Origin: Capsicum annuum | Lineage: Eukaryota; Streptophyta; Magnoliopsida; Solanales; Solanaceae | Assembly (NCBI RefSeq): GCF_002878395.1 | Contig: NC_061120.1 | Span: forward strand, 112,528,601 to 112,592,600 | Length of the DNA stretch: 64,000 nt | Reading direction: 5' to 3' | Part shown: in pieces, positions 18,070 to 30,471 of the stretch | How positions within the stretch are numbered: position 1 is the stretch's first letter | Layout of the letters: the number at the start of each line of letters is the position of its first letter | The notes under the pieces: generated by a model | Told to the model about the DNA's origin: nothing | Database searches by the model: none | What the model saw: the letters and a program-made list of their open reading frames with translations, nothing else | Made by a program: the position numbers and the translations under genes

Positions 18070-20608
18070 TGTAATACCCCGTACTTTTTCCTAGCTCAAT
18101 TTAGCTCTTAGAATGTAAAGGGTTAGATTTAGAAATAAATAACCTTTGATACATATAGAATTTTCCAGTTATAGACCATCCAGTGTGTAGAAAATTGAAT
18201 TAGCCTTTCAATAATACCAATTTTGCCTCAATCTGATACTCAGTTGAGAAGTTATGGCATTTTTAGTAAAATAGTATGGCATTTTGACAGGCACCGCATT
18301 GCGGTGAAGGATGATTTCACAATTGTCAAATTTTAATGGAGCACCGCGATTACATTGCATCATGGTAAAAGTCCAATTCCCACTTTTCCTTTTCCTAGTG
18401 AGATGACGTGATTTCATCATGTCTCGAAGATGGAAAAAATGGGACTCATCTCTTTTCCAGTAGCCCAACACGATAGCCCCACGTCGCATTGATGGGAAAA
18501 ATTGGGATCATCCCTTTTCCATTGAGCCACCGCGATAGTGGCGCATCGCGGTGGGTTGCAAAAGCGGGATTTTCTATTTTTTGAGTTAAATTTTAAAAGG
18601 GTAGTTTCGCCTTTTCCCAAGCCCCAAACCATGTAAAACACAAGATTAAGCTCATTCTAAGCATTCTATACCCATTATTCATTAATTCTCTCTCAAAGAA
18701 AACCTTAGAGCTCAAAACTTGCTCCCTAAGAAATCAAATTTCCTCTATTCTTCTTCTAAGATAACTCAAGATTAAGGATTCCCAATTCAAGAACTTCAAG
18801 AATTCATCTTCAAAAGCTTAAATAGGAATTCAAGATCAAGCTTTTTATTTAATTTCATCAATTAAGGTTTGTGGGGTTTATGAACAGGGATATTCTTTCA
18901 TCCTTGTGCCCAAAACTAGTTTTAAATTACAAATTTACATGATTTTGTTTGAATATACATGAGTTTCAAACTAGGGTTCATACCCATTATTGTTATTTGC
19001 AAGATTATGAGATTTCAAGTGATTTAGAAGTTGAGTTGGATGTCTATTTTCATATTTTCATAAGTGTTGCAGTAAATTCTAGATTTTGAGTTGAATTATC
19101 AATATTTACATTATCAAGCATAAACATTATGATGTTTCAAGTCATTAGGCCCTAATTGGATATTGCTATTTTATGATTTATTGTGCTATAAACACCCTAT
19201 GAATAGATTATTTTCAAATTTTTGATAAAGATTTGATCTTTTGATCTCAGCTTAGATTATGAAGTCCACTTTACAATTTTAGATTATAGTTTAACTTAGC
19301 AATTATACACTTGGTTTTTCATAATAAACTATTATACTAGATTTTAAAGTGGATTTCCAACAGAATAAGCATACAAATTAAAGGGAGTAGTATTTAGCAC
19401 CGAGTTGGGTATGTTATCATATCCCAGAACTACGAGCTAATGTAGGTTTAGATTATCAGATTATTCTATTTCTATATGGATGACAGATACAGATGTGATC
19501 ACTTAGATTAAGTAATACTCCCTGGCAAGAGTATGACACCTATCCCCAACGTGAGGTTTCCCATAAGGGAACTAGATGTTGGACTCCATGATAGCTCATA
19601 TGGTTTATGTCAGTTAGAAGAACCTCTCTACAGAAAAGAGTAACCTAACAATAAAGGCTTTTAGAATGGTTTTTAAAAGTATTTCCCTAATAGTAAAAGT
19701 AAATAAATAGATTTTGAGTGAATTTTCCTATAGCCTATAGTAAAGAATAATAAAAAAGCTTTTAGAACTAAGTGTAAAGGCTCACAACTTTATTCAGCTA
19801 TTGTTTTACAAAAGATATTAGCTATGGGATTTCAGATTTCATATTACAGATATAGAAGTGAGTCCTTTCTACACTTAGACAACATGATTTACTAACAGAA
19901 CACTAGTACAACCTTTAGAACTAAATGTTATGACTCATTAGATTTATATAGTATGATTTACTACTCATGATTATGATTCTGAGCTCTTAGATATTCCATC
20001 TTATTTAAGTCATCTATATTTGGCATGCATTGTTTTACAAATTATGATAATGTTGAGACATTTCATTACTTATGCATTCACCCCCATATAATCAGTACAT
20101 TCTCAAAGTACTGATCCACATATATGTCTATGTGCTATATTGTCTCATAATGTAGATTCAGGTGCTTAGTTTCAGCAGTGTGAGTAATTTCGAGCATCTC
20201 TATCTATATCCCGACAGTTGGTAAGTCCTCATAGTTTGGGAACTTTGCCTTTAAATTTTTCAGCTTATTAGATTAGATGATTCAGTATTTTTATACAGTT
20301 TAAGTCAGCTTGGGGATTGTCCCAGTGACTCTCTAGTTATTAGTAGTAGAGGCTTGTCAGACTACTAGATATGACTCAAATTATTTGTATTGATTATTAA
20401 GACTATTGAGTCTAGAATTTTTTAGAGATTATATTCAGATATTCTCAGTTAGCTCAGATAGATTTCCACATTCTAGTTTTAATTTATATATATATATTTC
20501 CTCTATTATGAGATTCAAACTTAGTAGAAGGAAGACAGGGTTAGGTTAAGGCTAATCTTAGTCTTGAGCATCATATGACGTCTTAGGACCCATTTTTGGG
20601 GCATTAGA
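18070..20608 (+). repeat. Solo LTR D1 (2539 bp) inserted in gypsy B gag
   Basis: Starts TGTAATACCCCG at 18070 and ends GGGGCATTAGA at 20608 (terminal CA altered). Flanks are CTCAG (18065-18069) and CTTAG (20609-20613), a 4/5 target-site duplication, and the gag of B reads on across it. At 18290-18560 it holds a cluster of CG-rich inverted repeats, for example ACCGCGAT (18529-18536) and ATCGCGGT (18545-18552). Same family as 62108-63332. Confidence 0.75.
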
Positions 20609-20880
20609 CTTAGCTCCTAAGGGAAGACACAATCCATAAAAGCATTAGAAAAGGCCTCCCATAAGGACAACTCCTCAACATCACCTCTATCCTTATCCCA
20701 CTCTTTGTACCATTGGTACGAAATATCCTTGAGATAATAAGCTACAAAGTTTATCCCTTCTACATTCGTGACTTGCATAACCCAGAAGATTTTCTCTATT
20801 TCATCTAAGAAAGACTGAGCATCCTCCTCTACCTTTACTCCAGTAAAAGTAAGGGGATTCATTTTCATAAATTATCCAAT
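20609..20880 (-). pseudogene. Gypsy B gag, central part
   Basis: Encodes the typical Tekay-type gag core: begins MNPLTFTG, then EDAQSFLDEIEKIF, VAYYLKDISYQWYKEW and ends AFMDCVFP, where the D1 LTR interrupts. These blocks correspond to the retrotransposon gag family core. Upstream sense sequence to the 5' LTR (20881-21347) is gag N-terminus and leader with many stops. Confidence 0.75.
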
Positions 20881-21347
20881 CCTTTTAGCCTCAGTAGATA
20901 AAACATCAGATGTATCCCGCTCAGCCTGAGCAGCAACCAACTGGGCAATAACATAAATTGATTGGCAAAATTCCATATTAGTCACCTCACCTTGAGGAGG
21001 ACTAGTAGCAATCGAGGGAATTCTTGAACAATTAGGGATAGGACCTGAGATCGAGTATGAACTCTAGATATAGGGTGTACCCCATCAACATCATCCCCAG
21101 ATGGGATAGAAGAATTTCCCTATATTCCAGATCGTTGAGGCATGATCTAAAATCAAACAAACAAGGATTAGAGGAAGTTCCAAGACTTAGACTCCAAGCT
21201 TGAAAATAAAATACTAAGAAAGTAAAACATTTCTGAATGCCTTGTACCCTTTCTCTTATGGGTGTGGCGCACTACAAATCACTAAAAGAAACTCTACTGG
21301 ACACAACTTTACAGATTGACCATGAATCTAATGCACTGACATAAAAT

Positions 21348-22769
21348 TGACACGATCCAAACTAGGCCCTTGTCGTAATAGGCTTCCCAATTCTAACCAG
21401 GACTAGAAACCTTCCTGGTTACCCAACCTAACCGACCTACACATATCCTAAGTTAGATGAATTTCGAACATAGAACCATATAGCGTTATTGCATAATCCA
21501 AGAATCTAGGATAGGTCTATATTTGTGACCACCCAAACGAGTCCAACCATCTGATACCCAAATAATAACTAATACAAACTAAACCATAATCAAAATCATA
21601 ACCATATGAGTTCCATAATAATTATGTAATCCCAAAATAAAAGATGATAGAATAGTGAAAAATTTAGTCCTACGGTATCAACCCCAATACCAAGGCTGAC
21701 ACCAATATCGATCCCACCCATACCAACCCATAGTAGTTCCACAAAATCCTCTTTACAAAAGAATGCCCAAATTTGGTTGGGACATGCCCCTAACTATAGC
21801 CAAAAATACTATCCATAAATAAACCAAAGTATGAAATAACATCCATGAAATGGAGCATTCCAGAAAGATGAAAGCTCACAACTTCATTCTAATAGCTGAT
21901 CCCGAAGTCGGATCGCTTAGCAGAAGGAGAAAATGCCTGAATCCTACATCGATAAGGATATAGCCACCCGAATATGGGTTAATGGGTGAACGTTAGCATG
22001 AACTTAAGATAAAGATAAAATAATGCCTTTTAACAAAACCAAGTAAACCATCCATATAAATACATAAAAATAAATATATATTCGTGCTGGGAAAGGAAAC
22101 TGACATGCATTTAAAACCATTAACCTGGGTATGTGTAGTTTAATCATCCTTAACCACCCACCGGCTATATGGGTCCACTGTAACCCCCTGAACGAGCCTC
22201 GATGCGTGTAGCCACATGAACCGAAGATACCATAAGAGTAAAAAATTCCCAAGTACCCTTCACCTTCCTTGATACATATGTAAAGTGTACTTAGAATATT
22301 CCTGTGTACCTCATAGTATCATATAAGGTCGCCAGGACCTACCCCTCATGTCGGCAAACATGAGTTTCTAGTGTTCATTATTAGACTCCTAATTTCATTA
22401 TTAGCTATCATACCCTGCCTTTAGTGCCCAATTAAAATCATTTCTAACCAACCAAACCATTGTTATTAACCGAGGCACATAGTGGTATCGACATACCGAT
22501 TATAACTTGCAAGTATTATCCTTAGCCAAATCTTTTAGAGATCAAGGGATTCCTATGTACCCATAGATCGTATTATCCAATTAACTTGGAGGAGTCCCAT
22601 GTACCCCACAAGTGTTCCATTATTATAATTACTTGGGGGATTCCATTATACCTTAGAAGAATGATTGTTAAACTCAAAACTATTCTATTTTGACCATTCC
22701 AAACATTTAACCATTTAGGGTTTCATTACCAAGTTTAAACCATGCATAAGTTCCATTAAATGGATTCAG
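21348..22769 (-). repeat. 5' LTR of gypsy B, truncated
   Basis: Begins TGACACGATCC at 21348 and follows the 3' LTR closely as far as CATAAGTTCCATT (about 22765), then stops. The upstream U3 portion, about 1 kb in the other copy (from about 13590 to 14655), is missing, consistent with a deletion that also removed part of LTR A1. Confidence 0.7.
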
Positions 22770-23544
22770 ATGGATTCTTGGTTACGACATGATAATTTGG
22801 TGATTTTATGGCTATTCAGTTGCTTTTTTTCCTTGATTGTACCCTCCAGGATTATGAAAGCGTGTGTTGGGTTATTTACTTTTTTTGCACTTATTATCTT
22901 ATAGGGGCCAATCTTTTAGTTATAGTTGTGTGATCTTTATGTTACTATCTCATATGCATTTATTTATTTATGTACAATTGTGTCAGAGCTTATTTCCATA
23001 TTTGCCCCTTTTTGCCTTGACTTAGCTTATTTTATCTTGGGTCTTATCATATTTATATCATGATTTTACTCAGTCAGCCAGTGATGCCTACTGAGTACCC
23101 GTGGTTTTAGTACTCATACTACACCTCTTTACCTTTTTGAGAAGATCTGAGTACTAGTTTTTGTTGCTGATTTAACACTCGTGTGGGGTTAAATTTTATA
23201 GATTGGGTGAGCTCTTGGATTCAGAGTTACCCTTTTTCATTCCATATAGCTACATCCAGTTTTTCATCTTCGAGAGGGATTGTATTTCTATTTAGTACTC
23301 ATAGTTTATTTGTAAAAGCTCTTGTACTGATATTATTGAGTGTTGGGATGGCTACCAATTTTCTATCTGTCTATTAGACCATTTTGACTGTATTATTGCT
23401 ATTTAAGTCTTTAAATATTAATTTACAACTTTTAGACCATTTTTCACCAAATTAGCCATTATATCTAGCTTCGATCTATAGTTCGATTTACCTACTAGTA
23501 GGATAGAGTAGGTACCATCATGACTTAAAAATTGGGTTTTAACA
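22770..23544 (+). repeat. Solo LTR A1, 3' part (probable)
   Basis: Gypsy LTR-like sequence with the CTACTGAGTACC...TAGTACTCATACTACACC block common near the 3' end of Tekay LTRs, ending TTTTAACA at 23544 and followed by CCAGC. Joining it to 11186-12324 rests on the duplication CTAGC/CCAGC and on gag of C reading on from both sides; direct homology to A2 was not established for this part. Confidence 0.5.
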
Positions 23545-23549
23545 CCAGC

Positions 23550-24938
23550 AATAACACCTATACTAGCTATTGAGGCTGTAGATCAGGGCAGACTATGTGT
23601 GAGGGACTGGGCCAGGAGAGGATAAAATGGGTAGCACTTATCAGGGATGAAGCCCAGATAACCAGAGTAACTAGGAAAAAGGACCCCCTCCTCTCCCCCT
23701 TTATAGGGTTCTATGGATATAGCTAAGAAGGAGGACATGGTGATTTAGAAAATAAAGGTAGTGGTCTCTGAAAGTGGAGCTCCTATACAAAATGGTGCAT
23801 CCTAGGTACCTATAATTACAGGATTGATTCAATAAGTGTTGGGATATTTAGGTAGTTTAGCTAGCACCAATTTTACCTTGAATAGTTGGCATTACCATCC
23901 CTAGCCTTATAGCATACAGCTGCCATAGCTCCCAAAATGGATGAGGGCATATAGATAGGGGTGTATCCCCAATAAGTACTTGGATCGGAGATAACTGGTG
24001 ATGAACATGGACTTTTCTATAAGTTCATGAAAATAAAAACCTTGGTATTTTAGGGTACAGAGTCTAAAAATGCTTTTGGTTCTTTTTGGATTGTCATTAA
24101 TGCCTACATGAGATGTTCATTGTTAAAATATATGGTGTAGAGTTCGTTTCTTTTTAGTTGAAGGCCGAAGACATATAATAGTAAAGGTCATTCATTATGT
24201 GCAGGGCTACTTTACTTATAGTTACTTGGGCATAATTCCAGAAAGTTTTTCTTGAGAAGTATATTTCTAGTGATTATTGTGATAAGAAGAAGGATGAGTT
24301 CTTAAGGTTAGAGAAAGGTAACATGTTTGATATGGCCTATGAGTCCAAATTTCATGCCTTATCTTGATGTGCACTACAAATATCACTTCAGAGGAGGAGA
24401 AAATTAGGTACTTTGTTAAGGGTATAAATTCTAGGAATCAAATGGTTATTTTTTCTATGGTTGCATCTAGTAAATCCTTTCAAGATATAGTTGAGTTTGA
24501 TAAGAAAGATAAGGCATTTGTGAAATAGGGATAATTGAAAATAAAAGAGAAGAAGGCCCGGTCCTCAAGCTAGTTCAGTGGTACTTTTTCAAAGGGTCAT
24601 GGTTCTTCTCGTCCTTATAATTCAGCTATGCCTATTTCAATAGGGGCTATTCTAGGATCAACTGTCAACCTTTATAGACAGGCAGTTATACTCATTTATC
24701 CTTTTCATATTAGAGGCCTTCTTTAGGAATTAAGTGCCATGAGTGTGGAGGTTTGGCCCACATTAGAAAGTATTATCCTAATTTCTTGTCTGTAAGTCAG
24801 TTGACTCAGGAACCGACTTCTAGTGCTCTAGTTCCAGTAGGTTATAAAGGTGAATAAAATGGTATGAGTTTTCCATAAGGTGCATGTGATGACTAGGTTG
24901 TAAAAAAGGGTGGAAACCCAGCCAACTGAGGTGGAGGA
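23550..24938 (+). pseudogene. Gypsy element C gag, decayed
   Basis: Continues the gag N-terminus interrupted at 11185. Recognisable blocks include FLEKYISSDYCDKKKDEFLRL (about 24250-24315; core of retrotransposon gag) and a degenerate zinc knuckle CHECGGLAHIRKYY (about 24735-24776) with the last Cys replaced by Tyr. Many stops and frameshifts. Athila F inserts at 24938/24939. Confidence 0.7.
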
Positions 24939-26057
24939 TGATGACTCTCAAACTACACCCTTGAAGTGTAAGCGATCGTCATCAGTAGTAACCCAACCAA
25001 GGTTGGGGTCAAATCCATAAGGAGTGAAGACAAGGATTTCAATACTTAAGAGTGTTAGAAGTCAACTAGTATTTGACCCGTAATATGTGGTAAACAACCA
25101 TGGAAGTAAAAATGGGGATTTTGTTTGAATGATTTTGAATTTAAAATTTCATTGTTTGAGAATACTATCTTGAAGCTAGAAATAATTAGAGATTAATCAA
25201 CTGTTGATAGGACTTGGGGTTATGCCTTCCTAGGTGTGGTTTATGCATAGGGATTTTATTATTTGTCCAAATTTATCTAGAATTCATGGGTAGGCTATAT
25301 CTAGAGGAATTAGTATCAATTTGTCAATATAACACCAAATTTCACAAATGGGTTCTTTCAAACACCTCAAAATTGTAACAATTTTACCAATCTATGGCCT
25401 AAATTAACATATTTATGTCTAATAAATTCTATTAAATGAACTAATTCAAGTTATTGTTCACACTCATTCCTCACCCATATCCCTTTTGTCAAGTAGATAT
25501 ATATCCAAATTTCCATCAAATTGATCCATAGAAAGTAAAGAGAAGCAAAATTCAAGCTTTAATTTCAAAAAACTCTTAAATATAAATCACTAATTTCTTT
25601 ACTTCATAGTCACTCTAATGTGTTCTTCGCTCAAGAGTAGTACAATAATGTACAATAAGTGTGGAAATAAGCTGAAAACCCCCAATTTATCCCCAGATTC
25701 ATGTTTGCCCGAATTTACAAAAATACCACTACACTCTTGATCTGCCTGAGCAGATCTAGAGCAAATCCAGAGTAGATCTAGAGTAGTTGAGGCACACCCT
25801 GGGTGACGATGGGTTTGTTTTGGCCATTTTGTCCACCTTCTCAAGTGGGTGGCTCCCCGACACATCTATGTGATCTTTAGGGCTCTTTTTCTTTCATATT
25901 TGACCTTCTATTGACTTGAATGGCTTGCTCATTTTCAATTTTAACCTTTACCTGTGCAAATGAGCATTATACATGAGATTAACACCAAATCAATGGAAAA
26001 TAATGATAATTTAAGCTTAAAAGGGTGCTAACAAATTGTCAAATTAACGACTTATCA
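24939..26057 (-). repeat. 3' LTR of Athila-like F (1119 bp)
   Basis: Sense begins TGATAAGTCGTT at 26057 and ends GAGTCATCA at 24939. A polypurine tract (sense AAGTAAGGGGGGT, about 26058-26070) abuts it. A cluster of AGATCT and CTGAGCAGATC-like repeats lies at 25735-25800. About 180 bp present in the 5' LTR (48215-48400) is absent here. Confidence 0.85.
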
Positions 26058-29000
26058 ACCCCCCTTACTTGAACTATAGCTTTTCCTCAAGCACCCATGA
26101 ATAGTCGAATGAGACAGGATATTTACGACTCAAGACCACCCAAACTAAAGTTATACTTAAGATATAGGCTAACAAAGCTCTAAAAAGACTTCTCAAACAT
26201 GTCATGGAAATAGGTAAACCAATATTTTTCAATAAGAACATATCTATGAAGCAACAATGCAAGTTTGTATCAAATGAACCTCTTAAATCAACAAAGCATC
26301 TCAAAAAGTGATACAAAATTTTCAAAGATCATCTTATTCTTCACAATGTAACTTACCTCGCTCATTAACCCAAATTGGGAGTAAGATTTCACCCTCTACC
26401 CCAATGTATCGATGTTGCTCACATGCATGAATTAGCTCAACACAAACAATACATTTAAATTCTTAAAGAAGCTCAAATAATGAAAGAATTCACACTCACT
26501 CTCTTAAATAAATTCAAGTATAATAAGTGGAACCATAGGCTTACCTTTGTATTTTTCACCACTAATGTAGACTTACCTAGCTTTGAATCACCAAGGTCTT
26601 GCGGTTCTAGATGAAGGTTTAAGGTGCGGGAAGGAAAATATGGATCAGATGACTAAAATAACTCCTTCAACGCAATCGCTCATCCCCTTCTACCCTAAAT
26701 TTTTCAAATTATCCAAATTATTAACCTTTAAATGATTCCTTTGTTTACGTTACCTTTAGCTTAGAATTTACCTAACAAACCCAACCCACCATTTTCTTTC
26801 TTCATTTCTCTGACTTTTTCAAGAAATTTTCTAACTTTAAGCTCTTTTTATCCCCTCGGTTGTCTAATTTCTCTTCAAGTTCTATGGGCTAGGCTATTCA
26901 ACTTTATCATCAAGCCTATATTTTTTTAATTAAGCATATGATTTGACAATCTTACATACACCTCTATTGGCTCATCTTAGCATATCATATTCTGTTCCCA
27001 AACTTTAAGTTAAAACAACCTTTGCATTATTCTCCCAAATACATAACCCCCCAAACTTAGGTTTTTGCCTATATTTTATTATTTAGGATCATGTGATGCA
27101 TCAAAGGAGGTTAAGTGCCAAAAGGAAGATTTTCAAAAGGTTTTAGGTGTTTTAGCATGGTTATCATTACAAGAAGAAACAAAAATGGGCAAAACACTAA
27201 AAGAGGTTAACTAAGGAACAATGTTAAGGTGGGAATTTGGCTTTGTGACGAGTCAAAAATGGCCTAGGGTCATCCTCCAAATCAGGATTACTAGGATTTC
27301 ACTTTGAATACACTTGGGGCAAGATCTAGACTACACGTATGTACAAGAATTATTAAAAATCTCACTACACAAGGTATCGTACTCATAAAGTAAAAGATTA
27401 GTCTCCCAACCAATTTGAGGAATTTGAGCTTAGTATATAACTCCAAGTCAAAGACTCATCCTTGTAAGGAGAGAGCCAAAAATTGAATTTAGTGGTTTCA
27501 CTCAAGAGAAAGCTCATAAACATCCTTGCCTTTTTTTCAAAAAGAAAACTATGTTATTTTAACATCATTTAATTCTTTCCCAATGACATTTTTTAAAGAT
27601 TATTCAAAATTTTGCCTATTCCGAATCAACTCAAAATACAAGATACTTCACCTAAGGATGTCGCCTTATCATCCATAATGGGTGAACTATCACTCAGTTC
27701 GACAAAAAAACTAAACTAAAATAAAAACAAAAGATCAAAAGAAAGAGAAAATAAAATTTTGCTCCTTAGGAAAGAATTGAGTTTTGAAGAAAACCCTTGG
27801 ATTTATTGGACAAGTATGTACAAAAGGTAACAAGAGCAATGCGTAAAAAATTGGATACCACATTAATATTAAGTTCATGGAATAAGCCGAAAAATGGCAC
27901 CATTCGACATTATTATAAATTTTACCTAATAAGGGCCAACCCAAATCCATTTCTATAATGAGGAACTTTCCCCGCGAGGGATAAAGTAAATAAGCATCAA
28001 AGTGCAAGCCCAAAAAGGACTAAAGTAAATAAACAACACAAATATAAAATGTAAATAGACATCAAAATGATAAATGTAAAAATTGAGTATGAGTATATCT
28101 ATACAATCAATCACACCAATTCCATCAAATGAAACAATTGGTATACACCATCAAATGAATAATAAGAATTCCCCACTATGACACCCCCCCTCCCCACTAA
28201 AAATCATTGTATTGTTCCTTATGCAAAAATAGAAAGGGGGTAAAGGAAGGTAAATACTCTCTGTGGCACACTAGGTGCTCAGGTCCATGTCAGTGGGTGG
28301 TCATACTATCTCAAGAAGAGCCTCATCATACTGGGCTCCTCTAAGTGGGTTTGCTACAAAAGGCAACTCATCTTGGTTTGCACTTTTGAACTATGTTGGA
28401 TTACTTTAGAGGTTGGTTCTTTGCCCTTTTTGGTTGTATCTTGTGCCTTGTCCTTATATATATCGGTGCCCTTCTTAACATCACATGGTAAATTCATCCT
28501 TGGAGACATACTATGAAATTGAAAAGACCAAAATCAAAGAAAAAGAAAAAGGTAAAACATGTTATTAGGTTTTTCATATATTAAGAAGGAAAATAAAGTT
28601 AAATAAAAATTAAGGTGGATGCAAGGTAATATGATCAGTCCAACACATGGGACAATTTTATCACAACATGCCACCATTGCGACTCTACATTGCCACACTA
28701 TCTTCATATTTTATCAATTTATCTCATCGAACATCCATGGCACCAATGGAAACAAAAATGACCTTATACCTTTAAGAATCATGTCACTTAATCTATCATA
28801 TGGCAAGGTAAGTATTCATGTCTTTTGAGTTACTTTAACTTCACCCTTGAATGTTATGACAAGCACATCTACTGACCAAACCATAGAAGCAATATTTATC
28901 AACAACATCAACGAAAAACCATCAGTTTTTGACCATTAAGAAGCAATTGGACTCATATTTATGCTTTAAGAATAAATACATTAACCATTAGTAATATTCA

Positions 29001-30103
29001 AGACATCCCTCTCTCATTGACATTTTAACAAAAATATAGAGTGCATGAAAGGTAAGAGCTTCAAAAATAGAATAAAAACACATGTGAGCAAGACCAATTC
29101 ATTGAGCTATCACCAAGCACACCATTGGTACTCATATTAACCCAAATAGATCACCTACCTATCAATTTAGCAACAAAACTTCAAGTGGGTATTTAATCAA
29201 ACACATGGTGCACTAGTTTAAAGAAGCAAGAATTTCCATATAAGCATGTAAAACAAGTCACACATTCCAAACTTTTCACTCCAACAATCACAATTTACTA
29301 AAAGGAGCTAAACTAAATCAAATTCATAACAAAAGTACCATGGGATATAAAGCACCATTTTCAATCTAAAGGGAATTCAACGAGAATATTACAAAAGATC
29401 ATATATTTTAAGCTTACTTAAGAGAGAAAAAAGATGAAATAATGCCTAATGCAATAAGTCAGGTTTTCATCCTTGAGATAAGAAATTAAGAGGTTTGAAA
29501 TTAGGTTGAAGGAATTTATGAGTGTGACAAAAGAAAGAAAAACAAAATTTTACATTGTAGAGTATAACAATTTTTTTAGCTCACTCAATGGATCATTTTC
29601 ATGTAAGTTGCGAGTAACCCACGGCTAGACTACTCACGAATAGTATACTTTATGGATTTGGCACAAAATCAGCCCAGCTGCGTACAATATGCACTGGACC
29701 TGTGCCTGGACTGCTCAAGCATGTCCAGCGTAAGTCTAGGCAGTGAAAGCCATTTGCGTTCAGGTTGTGCCTAGTCTACACTTGGACTACTCAAGCATGT
29801 CCAGCACACGTCCAAGCAGTATGCTTCAGTGATTTTGGCTCTCTTGTTTGCTAACCTATGTATGACCTGCGCCTATACTACTCAAATTGGCCAAGCACAG
29901 GTCTAAGTAGTGGGCATGCCATCAAGATTTTTGCTCTAAATTTTTGGGTTCGGGGCATAGTTTTGATCCTCTAAACCGACCTTCACATATCCTATTCCCA
30001 TAATATTACCTGCAAATACCCAAAATAATTTAAAATTAGAATTAAAACACTACAAAATAAATAGAATAAACTTTAGGTTGCCTCCCAAGAAATGCCTTAG
30101 TTA
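26058..30103 (-). other. Athila-like F 3' internal non-coding region
   Basis: Long region with no RT or integrase. Two motifs characteristic of the Athila/Tat 3' region are visible on the minus strand: CTTGGGAGGCAACC at 30089-30076 and CTAAGTTTGGGGGG at about 27060-27047. At 29640-29930 there is a cluster of imperfect repeats containing GCTCAAGCATGTCCAGC on the plus strand. Open frames here (for example 26325-26074 and 28013-27735 on the minus strand) show no recognised domain; an env-like ORF sometimes occupies this place in Athila, but none is demonstrable. Confidence 0.65.
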
Positions 30104-30466
30104 TAGTCGTGGCATAACATCATTGATCATCATTTTGTATCCTTGAATCGAAGTGACTCAACTTTAACCACTCCGAGTCCACCCATGTGGTAATGCCTCA
30201 ATCGTTGTTCATTCACCATGAACTTCTTATTCTCATGGTCTTCTAATTTAGTATTACCATTTGAATAGACATTCAAGACCATTATTATCCCAACCACTTA
30301 GTTTTAAGCTTTCCCATAAAATGTTTCAACCTATAGGTGAATAGCAACACATTATCACCACTACGACATTCTTGGTTCAATGTCTTAACATCATGCCACC
30401 TATTCCTTTTGGTTTTATTTGAACATCTCCCAGGAGTACTTCCTTTTGTGTCTGCTATGATCCATA
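30104..30466 (-). pseudogene. Athila-like F integrase C-terminal fragment
   Basis: Sense encodes LNQECRSGDNVLLFTYRLK, matching the F/L-x-x-GDxVLLYxSRLK block near the Athila integrase C-terminus, then KKFMVNEQRLRHYH corresponding to KFKVNGQRLKxY. It is immediately followed by the GGGAGGCAACC motif, as in Athila elements. The rest of integrase is missing. Confidence 0.7.
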
Positions 30467-30471
30467 CAATA

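Larger units (their letters stand above)
12325..22769 (-). mobile_element. Gypsy element B (Tekay-like), integrase lost, 5' LTR truncated
   Basis: Minus-strand element with the 3' LTR at 12325-14655 and a truncated 5' LTR at 21348-22769. The internal part carries degenerate gag, protease, RT and RNase H, and the C-terminal integrase segment. Gag is split by solo LTR D1. The primer site beside the 5' LTR (about 21333-21345) is badly degraded. The integrase core is absent: RNase H/linker ends at 15175 and the next recognisable segment (15141) is already the integrase C-terminus. It is inserted in LTR A1. Confidence 0.8.

Noticed and set aside
26074..28013. Env-like gene in Athila F
   Set aside because: The open frames in the 3' region have no transmembrane or signal pattern that would justify an env call.
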